This document shows, piece after piece, positions 51,553 to 59,168 of a stretch of DNA of 64,000 bases. How positions within the stretch are numbered: position 1 is the first letter of the stretch; every line of letters begins with the position of its first letter. The stretch spans positions 1-64,000 of the forward strand of contig JAVKDD010000014.1 in assembly GCA_040222455.1 (NCBI GenBank), in the 5' to 3' direction. Below the pieces are notes generated by a model. That model was not told where the DNA came from. It worked only from the letters and a program-made list of their open reading frames with translations, and ran no database searches. A program made the translations under genes and the position numbers. The stretch comes from RHLJ01 sp040222455 (GTDB taxonomy: Bacteria; Bacteroidota; Rhodothermia; Balneolales; Balneolaceae).

Positions 51553-52800
51553 ATGAGTAATAATCTTAAATCTTGGGTAGATATCCCTGAACAATCAGAC
51601 TTTTCTATTTATAATCTTCCTTTTGGAATCTTTTCAACTCCAGAGCGACCCAAAAGAGTGGGTATTGCTATTGGAGATCAAATTATTGATTTAGTTGAAG
51701 TGTTGGAACGCGGTGTTTTTGATGGATTATCTGTCACAAAATCAGTTTTGATAAATCCTTATTTAAATGATTTCATTTCTTTAGGAAAGGCTTCAACAAA
51801 TGGTGTCCGTGAACGCATTCAAGCTCAGCTCTGTGATGACAAATCTCCGTTAAAAACCCATCATTCAGTATTTGTAAATCAAAGTGATGCAACCATGCAT
51901 CTACCCGTTAAAGTTGGGGATTACACCGACTTTTATTCAAGTATGGAGCATGCAACCAATGTTGGTAAAATGTTTCGCGATCCTGAAAACGCTTTATTAC
52001 CAAACTGGAAACACTTGCCTGTTGGTTATCACGGTCGCGCTTCTTCAATTATCGTTTCTGGAACAGACATTCATCGCCCAAAAGGTCAAACGAAACCTGC
52101 TGATGCTGCTCCTGTTTTAAGGCCTTCTCAAAGAATGGATTTTGAGTTAGAAATGGGCTTTATCATTGGAAAAAAGTCAACACTAGGTGATTCGATTTCA
52201 ACTAAAAATGCGGAAGATCATATTTTTGGACTGGTCTTATTCAACGACTGGTCTGCTCGAGATATTCAAAAATGGGAATATGTCCCCCTCGGACCTTTTC
52301 TTGGGAAAAGCTTTGCTTCATCCGTTTCGCCTTGGGTGATAACTTTAGAAGCTTTAGAAGCATTCAGAGTTGAAGGACCATCACAAGATCCAAAAGTACT
52401 TCCTTATCTTGAGTATTCAGGATTAAAGAATTACGACATCAATCTGGAGGTTCAAATTAAACCTGAAAACAGCGCTGAGCCAACTACTATTACTAACTCA
52501 AATTTCAAATATATGTATTGGAATATGGTACAACAGCTTGCGCATCATACCGTAAATGGGTGCAATGTAAATGTTGGAGATTTGATGGCCTCCGGAACTA
52601 TTTCTGGAAAAGATGAGACTTCTTATGGCTCTATGCTGGAGCTATCATGGGCAGGCTCTAAAACGGTAAAATTAAATAATGGTGAAGAGCGAAAGTTTCT
52701 CAACGATGGTGACACCGTTATTATGAAAGGGTTTGCTGAAAAGGATGGAGCTCGTGTAGGTTTTGGTGAGGTTCGTTCAAAATTATTACCTGCTAAATAA
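51553..52800 (+). CDS. fahA: Fumarylacetoacetase
   Basis: 415 residues. It cleaves fumarylacetoacetate to fumarate and acetoacetate. The N-terminal SH3-like domain begins 'SDFSIYNLPFGIFSTPERP'. The catalytic domain shows 'DYTDFYSSMEHATNVGKMFR', 'WKHLPVGYHGRASSI', 'MDFELEMGFIIGK', 'LFNDWSARDIQKWEYVPLGP' and 'GDLMASGTISGKDETSYGS', all typical of FAH with its Ca2+/Mg2+ site. Its stop overlaps the next start as TAATG. Confidence 0.95.
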   Translation: MSNNLKSWVDIPEQSDFSIYNLPFGIFSTPERPKRVGIAIGDQIIDLVEVLERGVFDGLSVTKSVLINPYLNDFISLGKASTNGVRERIQAQLCDDKSPLKTHHSVFVNQSDATMHLPVKVGDYTDFYSSMEHATNVGKMFRDPENALLPNWKHLPVGYHGRASSIIVSGTDIHRPKGQTKPADAAPVLRPSQRMDFELEMGFIIGKKSTLGDSISTKNAEDHIFGLVLFNDWSARDIQKWEYVPLGPFLGKSFASSVSPWVITLEALEAFRVEGPSQDPKVLPYLEYSGLKNYDINLEVQIKPENSAEPTTITNSNFKYMYWNMVQQLAHHTVNGCNVNVGDLMASGTISGKDETSYGSMLELSWAGSKTVKLNNGEERKFLNDGDTVIMKGFAEKDGARVGFGEVRSKLLPAK

Positions 52801-53705
52801 TGAGTAAAGCAACTTATAAATCTATTGACCCTAATTCACTTTCTGTTTCAGAAAGACAAGGGTTGCTTTCTTCTGCGGTTGCTCCGCGCCCCATCTGTTT
52901 CGCTAGTACTGTAGACAAACACGGGAAAATCAATTTGAGTCCTTTTAGCTTTTTTAATGTCTTTTCCTCGAATCCACCAATCATGATCTTTTCTCCAGCT
53001 CGGCGTGGTCGTGATGGAACCGTTAAGCATACTTATGAAAATGTATTAGAAGTTCCGGAAGTTTGTATAAATATTGTGAATTATGGAATGGTTGAGCAGA
53101 TGTCGCTTGCGAGTACCGAATATGAAAAAGGTGTAAATGAATTTCTAAAAGCTGGGTTTACAGAGATCGCTTCTGATACTATTAAACCTCCCAGAGTGGC
53201 TGAAAGTCCCGTAAGTTTTGAGTGTACAGTGGATGATGTTATTGAGCTTGGAAATGAAGGCGGCGCAGGGAATTTAGTGCTCTCCAGGGTTCAGAGAATT
53301 CATGTTAATGTAAATTATTTAACTCATGAGGGTGCTTTAGATACAACAAAGCTAGACTTGGTTGCCAGAATGGGAGGTAATTGGTACAGCCGTACTACAA
53401 AAGATTCTTTATTTGAAATCCCGAAACCTATTCATACCCAAGGAATTGGAATCGATTCACTACCCGATTCAATTAGAAAAAGTAATATCCTGTCTGCAAA
53501 TAATCTTGGTCGACTTGGAAATGTTGAGCAACTTCCATCAATGAATGAAATTGAGGAGGTCCAGAAGCAGTATAATATTTTAGAACTTACTCAATCATTT
53601 GAAGGTGAAGAGCGCTCCAGAAAAGTACATGAACTTGCTAAATCTGTACTAGAAGAAGGATATACTGAACACGCTTTAGCTATTCTTCTTTCCGATTTAC
53701 TATGA
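52800..53705 (+). CDS. Flavin reductase family protein in the homogentisate operon
   Basis: 301 residues. The N-terminal 200 or so form the FMN-binding split barrel ('LLSSAVAPRPICFASTVDKH', 'SPFSFFNVFSSNPPIMIFSP', 'VCINIVNYGMVEQMS', 'GNLVLSRVQRIHVN'); a C-terminal helical extension of about 90 residues is not in the small flavin reductases. Its tight coupling (TAATG from fahA, 4-nt ATGA overlap into aacS) implies a role in aromatic breakdown, but none of the standard steps needs a flavin protein. Confidence 0.82.
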   Translation: MSKATYKSIDPNSLSVSERQGLLSSAVAPRPICFASTVDKHGKINLSPFSFFNVFSSNPPIMIFSPARRGRDGTVKHTYENVLEVPEVCINIVNYGMVEQMSLASTEYEKGVNEFLKAGFTEIASDTIKPPRVAESPVSFECTVDDVIELGNEGGAGNLVLSRVQRIHVNVNYLTHEGALDTTKLDLVARMGGNWYSRTTKDSLFEIPKPIHTQGIGIDSLPDSIRKSNILSANNLGRLGNVEQLPSMNEIEEVQKQYNILELTQSFEGEERSRKVHELAKSVLEEGYTEHALAILLSDLL

Positions 53706-55660
53706 ACAACTCCGAACAGATACTGTGGTCTCCTTCTGCTGAGTTCATCCAGGAATCTAACCTTAAAACTTTTGAGCGCTGGCTGAAAGAAAAGAAAAAC
53801 CTAGCTTTTAGCTCTTATCATGAGCTCTGGGAATGGTCAAATAATGAGGTCGAAAATTTCTGGGGTATACTATGGGAATACTTTGAAATCTGTTCGCATG
53901 CTGATTCCAAAAAAGTACTAAACTCAACCAAAATGCCGGGTGTAAAGTGGTTTGAGGGAGCGACTTTAAATTACGCCGAGCATATTTTTCGCCAAAAATC
54001 GACTTCGCGCCCAGCTCTGCACTTTAAATCAGAAGATCAGGACTTGGTTTCCATTTCATGGATAGAACTGGAAAATCAAGTTTCGTCTTTGCGAGCGTAT
54101 CTAATTTCTAAAGGACTTAGTAAAGGGGATCGAGTTGCAGGATATCTTCCTAATATTCCTGAGGCTATTGTTTCCTTTTTAGCCGTAAACTCACTCGGGG
54201 CTATTTGGTCTTGTTGTTCACCAGATTTTGGAATAAATACAGTTATCGATCGCTTCTCTCAAATCGAGCCTAAAGTTCTGATTGCTGGCGATGGGTATCA
54301 ATATGGAGGGAAAAAAATCTCCAGAACTATTGAAACTCAACAAATTGCAGAACAGATTTCAAGTATTAATGAAGTGATATTTATTCCTGTTTTAGGAATC
54401 ACTACGGCTGAAGCTGATTGGAGCACTAGTTGGGATTCAACTCAAAAAAATAAAACTTCGCTTCTGGAATTTGAACCTGTCGAATTCAATCATCCTATTT
54501 GGGTACTATATTCTTCTGGAACTACCGGGAAGCCCAAGGCTATAACCCATTCTCATGGCGGTGTTTTACTCGAACACCTCAAGTACATGCATTTTCATAA
54601 TGACGTTAAAGAAGGAGAGAATTTCTTCTGGTTTACAACTACGGGTTGGATGATGTGGAATTTCCTTCAGGCTTCCATGCTCGTTGGTGCAGTTCCTGTT
54701 TTGTTTGATGGAAGTCCGGGTTTCCCTGATTTAAATACACTTTGGAAGTTTACCGAAGAACTTCCGATACACCATTTTGGGACTAGTGCACCTTATTTAG
54801 TTGCTTGTATGAAAAAAAAACTTACTCCCGGCACTGATTTTGATTTGTCAAAGCTCCGGTCTATTGGGTCTACCGGAGCGCCTCTTCCACCAGAGGCTTT
54901 TGATTGGGTGTATGAAAATATATCAAAAGATATTTGGCTGTGTTCTATGAGTGGAGGAACTGATGTTTGTACTGCATTTGTAGGCGGAATCCCAACGGAG
55001 CCTGTTTATCGAGGAAAAATTCAAGGACGCGCACTTGGCTGTTCACTTTTCGGATTTGATGAAGATGGAAATGAAGTGACTAATTCGCTTGGAGAAATGG
55101 TGATTACCAAACCCATGCCCTCTATGCCAATCTTTTTTTGGGGCGATGAAAACAACGAACGCTATATTTCAAGTTACTTTGATAAATTTTCGGGAATATG
55201 GACGCATGGAGATTGGATTCAAATTTCAGAAAATGGAAGTCTGACGATACAAGGGCGTTCTGATGCCACATTGAATCGCAAAGGAATTCGAATTGGTACT
55301 GCTGAGATTTACGCTGTGTTAGATAGAATTCCTGGTATCAAAGATTCGCTAATTGTTAATTTAGAACGTGACGGAGGTGATGATTTTATGCCTCTGTTTG
55401 TAGTTTTAGATAAAAACCATCCTTTAGAAGAATTAAAAGACGAAATAAAAAAAATACTTCGTGAGCAATGTTCACCACGCCATGTTCCCGATGATATATT
55501 TCAGGCGCCGGATATTCCTTACACTCTTAGTGGAAAGAAAATGGAAATTCCAGTTAAAAAAGCCCTCCTTGGTATGGATATTACCAAAAGCATGAATAAA
55601 GATGCCTCAAGAAATCCGAAAGCAATGGATTGGTTTTTGGAGTTTAGCAAAAAGCTTTAA
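53702..55660 (+). CDS. aacS: Acetoacetate-CoA ligase
   Basis: 652 residues, the standard AacS length. It activates the acetoacetate released by FahA to acetoacetyl-CoA using ATP. Adenylating-enzyme motifs: 'VLYSSGTTGKPKAITHSHGG' at about 262-281, 'WTTTGWMMWN'-type 'FTTTGWMMWN' near 308, 'LRSIGSTGAPLPPEAF' near 382, 'WTHGDWIQISENG' near 500 and 'SDATLNRKGIRIG' near 519, plus the C-terminal Lys region 'PYTLSGKKMEIPVKK'. It ends the four-gene operon; 93 bp separate it from operator 2. Confidence 0.93.
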   Translation: MNNSEQILWSPSAEFIQESNLKTFERWLKEKKNLAFSSYHELWEWSNNEVENFWGILWEYFEICSHADSKKVLNSTKMPGVKWFEGATLNYAEHIFRQKSTSRPALHFKSEDQDLVSISWIELENQVSSLRAYLISKGLSKGDRVAGYLPNIPEAIVSFLAVNSLGAIWSCCSPDFGINTVIDRFSQIEPKVLIAGDGYQYGGKKISRTIETQQIAEQISSINEVIFIPVLGITTAEADWSTSWDSTQKNKTSLLEFEPVEFNHPIWVLYSSGTTGKPKAITHSHGGVLLEHLKYMHFHNDVKEGENFFWFTTTGWMMWNFLQASMLVGAVPVLFDGSPGFPDLNTLWKFTEELPIHHFGTSAPYLVACMKKKLTPGTDFDLSKLRSIGSTGAPLPPEAFDWVYENISKDIWLCSMSGGTDVCTAFVGGIPTEPVYRGKIQGRALGCSLFGFDEDGNEVTNSLGEMVITKPMPSMPIFFWGDENNERYISSYFDKFSGIWTHGDWIQISENGSLTIQGRSDATLNRKGIRIGTAEIYAVLDRIPGIKDSLIVNLERDGGDDFMPLFVVLDKNHPLEELKDEIKKILREQCSPRHVPDDIFQAPDIPYTLSGKKMEIPVKKALLGMDITKSMNKDASRNPKAMDWFLEFSKKL

Positions 55661-55753
55661 CAAAGAATGTCTCCCTTTTGGAGGGAGAGATAAAGATGCA
55701 CCTCTCTAGAAATCTTTACATAAAAGCCCTTTTTCTAGAACTATGAATACCGT

Positions 55754-55779
55754 AAATTAGTTGTCATAACAACTAATTT
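55754..55779. promoter_or_regulatory. Operator 2 upstream of hppD
   Basis: A 26-bp perfect inverted repeat with 11-bp arms AAATTAGTTGT/ACAACTAATTT around CATA, ending 11 nt before the hppD ATG. It shares 21 of 25 positions with operator 1 upstream of hmgA. Its position over the likely promoter/start region suits repression. Confidence 0.75.
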
Positions 55780-55790
55780 ATTTTTTCGCT

Positions 55791-56921
55791 ATGGATACTG
55801 TTGCAAACCCTTCTTTAGAAACTGATACTTCAACCGACTTCATGCCCATTCTGGGTACCGATTATGTGGAGTTTTATGTAAGTAATGCTAAACAAGCCGC
55901 TCATTTTTATAAGTCAGCATTTGGCTTTCAATCGCTTGCAAAAGCAGGTCTTGAAACCGGACTTAGAGACAGAGAATCGTATGTAGTTGTTCAGGACAAA
56001 ATTCGATTAATCTTAACATCTCCGCTCAAAAGTGGAACCGATATCGGTCGCCATATTGATAAGCATGGTGATGGTGTAAAAGTAATTGCTCTTTGGGTTG
56101 AAGATGCAACATATGCGTATAAAGAAGCCGTTAAAAGAGGTGCTAAATCTTATTTCGAGCCTAAAACTGAAACTGATGACCATGGAGAAGTAATACGCGC
56201 CGGAATTCATACTTACGGAGAAACTGTTCATATTTTTGTTGAACGAAAAAATTATAACGGCACTTTTCTTCCAGGTTTTCAAAAGTGGGAAACTAGATAT
56301 AACCCAGAATCAATTGGGTTGAAATATGTAGATCATATGGTTGGTAATGTTGAACTCGGTCAAATGAACGAATGGGTTCAATTCTATGAAGATGTGCTTG
56401 GTTTCAAGCAAATTCTTTCATTTGATGATAAAGACATCTCTACAGAATACACTGCGCTCATGAGTAAAGTTATGAGCAATGGAAATGGGCGTATTAAATT
56501 TCCAATAAATGAGCCCGCCGCTGGACTCAAAAAATCACAAATTGACGAGTATATTGATTTTTATGAAGGCGCAGGTGTCCAACATCTGGCAGTAGCAACC
56601 AACGATATTATTCATACTGTTACTTCTCTTAGAGATCGTGGTGTTGAGTTCTTGAATATCCCCAGCACTTATTATGATGTACTTCAAGAGCGTGTTGGCA
56701 AAATTGATGAGCCTATTGATAAACTTAAAGACTTAGGGATTCTTGTTGATCGTGATGATGAAGGGTATCTGCTTCAAATATTCACTAAAACGGTACAAGC
56801 TCGCCCAACTATGTTTTTTGAAATAATCCAACGAAAAGGAGCTACTTCTTTTGGAAAAGGAAATTTCAAGGCCTTGTTTGAGGCAATTGAAAGAGAACAA
56901 GATTTACGAGGGAATTTGTAG
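55791..56921 (+). CDS. hppD: 4-hydroxyphenylpyruvate dioxygenase
   Basis: 376 residues with two vicinal-oxygen-chelate halves. It converts 4-hydroxyphenylpyruvate to homogentisate. 'YVEFYVSNAKQAAHFYKSAFG' opens the first half. In the catalytic half the Fe ligands are His in 'YVDHMVGNVELGQMNEWVQF', His in 'GVQHLAVATNDI' and Glu in 'TMFFEIIQRKG', and 'FGKGNFKALFEAIEREQ' is the conserved end. It is preceded by its own operator, so it forms a separate unit from hmgA-fahA-aacS but is probably co-regulated. Confidence 0.95.
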   Translation: MDTVANPSLETDTSTDFMPILGTDYVEFYVSNAKQAAHFYKSAFGFQSLAKAGLETGLRDRESYVVVQDKIRLILTSPLKSGTDIGRHIDKHGDGVKVIALWVEDATYAYKEAVKRGAKSYFEPKTETDDHGEVIRAGIHTYGETVHIFVERKNYNGTFLPGFQKWETRYNPESIGLKYVDHMVGNVELGQMNEWVQFYEDVLGFKQILSFDDKDISTEYTALMSKVMSNGNGRIKFPINEPAAGLKKSQIDEYIDFYEGAGVQHLAVATNDIIHTVTSLRDRGVEFLNIPSTYYDVLQERVGKIDEPIDKLKDLGILVDRDDEGYLLQIFTKTVQARPTMFFEIIQRKGATSFGKGNFKALFEAIEREQDLRGNL

Positions 56922-56995
56922 TTTCTGAATTTCAGAATAAATTATAATTGACTCTGAGCTTAACCGTAAGCCATATAATAATTAAATGAATTGCA

Positions 56996-58321
56996 TCATT
57001 TAACTAACATCATCTTTTTGGTTTGCGAAAATTCTCCAGCTTGAATCCTATAAAAATACATTCCGCTGGTGAGTTCAGAAGCATTAAAAGTGATGGAGTG
57101 ATCGCCGGATGGTTGTTGCCCTTCTAACAAAGTAGCAACTTCTCTGCCCAGCATATCAAACACTCGTATATTCACCATGCTGCTCGCAGGTAAATGATAA
57201 CTGATTTCTGTACTCGGATTGAATGGATTCGGATAGTTTTGATGAAGGCGGAACCCACCAGGCTGAACGGTATATTCGTTAGATACCTGTACTGTCGGGG
57301 TAAAATATCTATGTTCACTCCATTGTCCCGATGCATTTCCATTTATCCCGCGAACTTGCCAGTAGTATAATTCACTTGGCTCTAGTTCGGCACTAATAGC
57401 GAAAGTAGAAGCTGTTAAAAGGGTATCAATTAAATACGGTAGGTTATCATAAAGTAAACGAAATTGATAATGAGTGATATCCTCAACGGTTCGCCATTCA
57501 AAAGTAGGGAAGGTAGTAACGTTTTCATCCATTGACTCCGGGGTTTCAAGCTCTACTGTTTCAGGTTTTCCTGTACAAGTACCCCAGATGGGTGAATTAT
57601 CTTCAGTCAGAGTGCTTCCACCTGCTCTAAAGTTGTCGGGTTCGGTATCAAAATTATATACACACCAATCCGACAAATCCTGATTGAAGGCTTTTGCCTC
57701 AGAAAACATGCCAAGCATATTGTTTACGGATGAGACATTCCAATTTCCGATATCCTGATTAAACGCATTCGCGGCTTTAAACATCCAACCCATTGACAAC
57801 ACATTATAAACTTTCCAGTTACTTATGTCTTGGTTAAATGCTTGGGAAACCTTAAACATGTGCGACATATCGCGCACACTCGAAACATCCCATGCCCCGA
57901 TATCCTGATTAAAATTCTGGGTTTGAATAAACATTCCAACCATATCTATAACATTGGAAACATCCCATTTGGAGATGTCTTGATTAAAGGCGAGAGCTCC
58001 GCTGAACATAAATGACATACTTTGAACATTAGAAACATCCCAGTTGCCAATATTCTGATTAAAATCTTCGTTTCCCGCAAACAGATTAAACATTTCTGTT
58101 ATCAGGCTTGTACAAACTATGGTGAGATCTGCTCCAGAGGCAATCATTTGTTCGAGCATATGACGATTAACTGCTTCGTATCTAATGCCATCGATGATGC
58201 TGGTATCACCGGGTTTAGCGCCATCGCAAAAAACGGTGCCGTTCATTTTGGTGAATTCTTGCGCCCCAATAACAGATTGGAATGTGATAATTAATAAAAG
58301 TATTGAGATCGTTGATTTCAT
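56996..58321 (-). CDS. BspA-like (DUF285) surface protein with C-terminal secretion tail
   Basis: 441 residues from ATG 58321 (a TTG at 58330 is in frame). After a signal peptide (cleavage near IGA-QE), six 25-residue repeats of the type 'FNQDIxxWDVSxVxxMxxMF' (about 80-230) form a BspA/DUF285 array. A fibronectin-like domain (about 255-345, 'PTFEWRTVEDITHYQFRLLY') follows, then the sorting tail 'NYPNPFNPSTEISYHLP' to 'MYFYRIQAGEFSQTKKMMLV'. That tail marks type 9-like secretion and is typical of Balneolota and Ignavibacteria. Likely surface-exposed and adhesive. Confidence 0.88.
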   Translation of the reverse strand: MKSTISILLLIITFQSVIGAQEFTKMNGTVFCDGAKPGDTSIIDGIRYEAVNRHMLEQMIASGADLTIVCTSLITEMFNLFAGNEDFNQNIGNWDVSNVQSMSFMFSGALAFNQDISKWDVSNVIDMVGMFIQTQNFNQDIGAWDVSSVRDMSHMFKVSQAFNQDISNWKVYNVLSMGWMFKAANAFNQDIGNWNVSSVNNMLGMFSEAKAFNQDLSDWCVYNFDTEPDNFRAGGSTLTEDNSPIWGTCTGKPETVELETPESMDENVTTFPTFEWRTVEDITHYQFRLLYDNLPYLIDTLLTASTFAISAELEPSELYYWQVRGINGNASGQWSEHRYFTPTVQVSNEYTVQPGGFRLHQNYPNPFNPSTEISYHLPASSMVNIRVFDMLGREVATLLEGQQPSGDHSITFNASELTSGMYFYRIQAGEFSQTKKMMLVK

Positions 58322-58368
58322 AAAACGCAATGTTCTTACTGAGAGATAGGATATAATTGTTTCTTCAA

Positions 58369-58709
58369 TCCCCCCATTTAAATTATTGGGTTGCCTACGG
58401 TCAGTTTTTCAGGCGGTTGCGTTAAGCCAAAACGAATATCCTTACGATTTTTCAAAAACTGGATCTGAATGGTCCGTAGTTGCATATTTTTTGATAGATA
58501 ATGAAGATCGGTTCTGGTTGGCAACGGTTTCGCAAAATCTGAAGAATTACACTTGGTAAGTACAAGAAAAGTAGGCGGCATTGATTGGGGTGGTTGAATT
58601 ACCTAGAAGGGTTGAAATCAAAGCGGTACAAAATGGAAACGAATATGCAAGGGAGATTAACAGGACAACGTATGCGGAAGAAGTGGCTCGGTATGAGATA
58701 AAGAAGTAA
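58369..58709 (+). pseudogene. Remnant of an unrecognised coding sequence
   Basis: The plus strand reads 'FKLLGCLRSVFQAVALSQ' and 'WSVVAYFLIDNEDRFWLATV' without a start codon up to a TAA at 58557-58559. After a change of frame it reads 'LIGVVELPRRVEIKAVQNGN' to a second TAA at 58707-58709. The composition is protein-like in both halves, with no plausible start codon, so it appears to be the decayed tail of a gene. I could not name the family. It fills the gap between the BspA-like gene and MarR. Confidence 0.4.
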
Positions 58710-58742
58710 TGATCAATTAAAAAACCCAGAGATAAAAAAGAA

Positions 58743-59168
58743 TCAGGATTTGGAGGTGTAGCTGGCAAATACTTTATCTAATAAATTTCTAAGCTGAGTG
58801 TATTCTTCTTCAGAAATATTTTTCCAGCCTTTATCTCTTGAGGCATAAACATGAGGTTTTGCCCGCTCAAGCTCTTCCTTTCCCTGTGTGGTCAACGATA
58901 CTATATATTTTCTTCCATCATTTGGATCTTGTTCTCGAACTACAAAAGCTCTTTTTGTCAATAAATCGAGAATCCTGGAAACTGTATGCTTGTCTTTAAA
59001 GCTTTCGTTGGCAAGCTCAGATTGACTTACTTTACCTTGCTCAAGTTTGGATAACAAAACCCATTGTTCAGGGGTGATGTTTACTTTGGCTGTTTTAAAC
59101 CGGTTAATCAAATCCTGCCGAACTACTTTGTAGGTTCTATCTATATAAATTCCGATCTCTTTCTTCAT
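58743..59168 (-). CDS. MarR family transcriptional regulator
   Basis: 141 residues from ATG 59168, coupled to the upstream gene by TGATG (a TTG at 59171 is in frame). Winged-helix DNA-binding core 'VSQSELANESFKDKHTVSRI' and wing 'FVVREQDPNDGRKYIVSLT', with dimerisation helices at each end, is a standard MarR. It probably responds to a small phenolic or oxidative signal. It lies 1.8 kb from hppD, so it is a candidate to bind the two palindromic operators there, but its own transcript belongs to the cyclase-like gene. Confidence 0.9.
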   Translation of the reverse strand: MKKEIGIYIDRTYKVVRQDLINRFKTAKVNITPEQWVLLSKLEQGKVSQSELANESFKDKHTVSRILDLLTKRAFVVREQDPNDGRKYIVSLTTQGKEELERAKPHVYASRDKGWKNISEEEYTQLRNLLDKVFASYTSKS

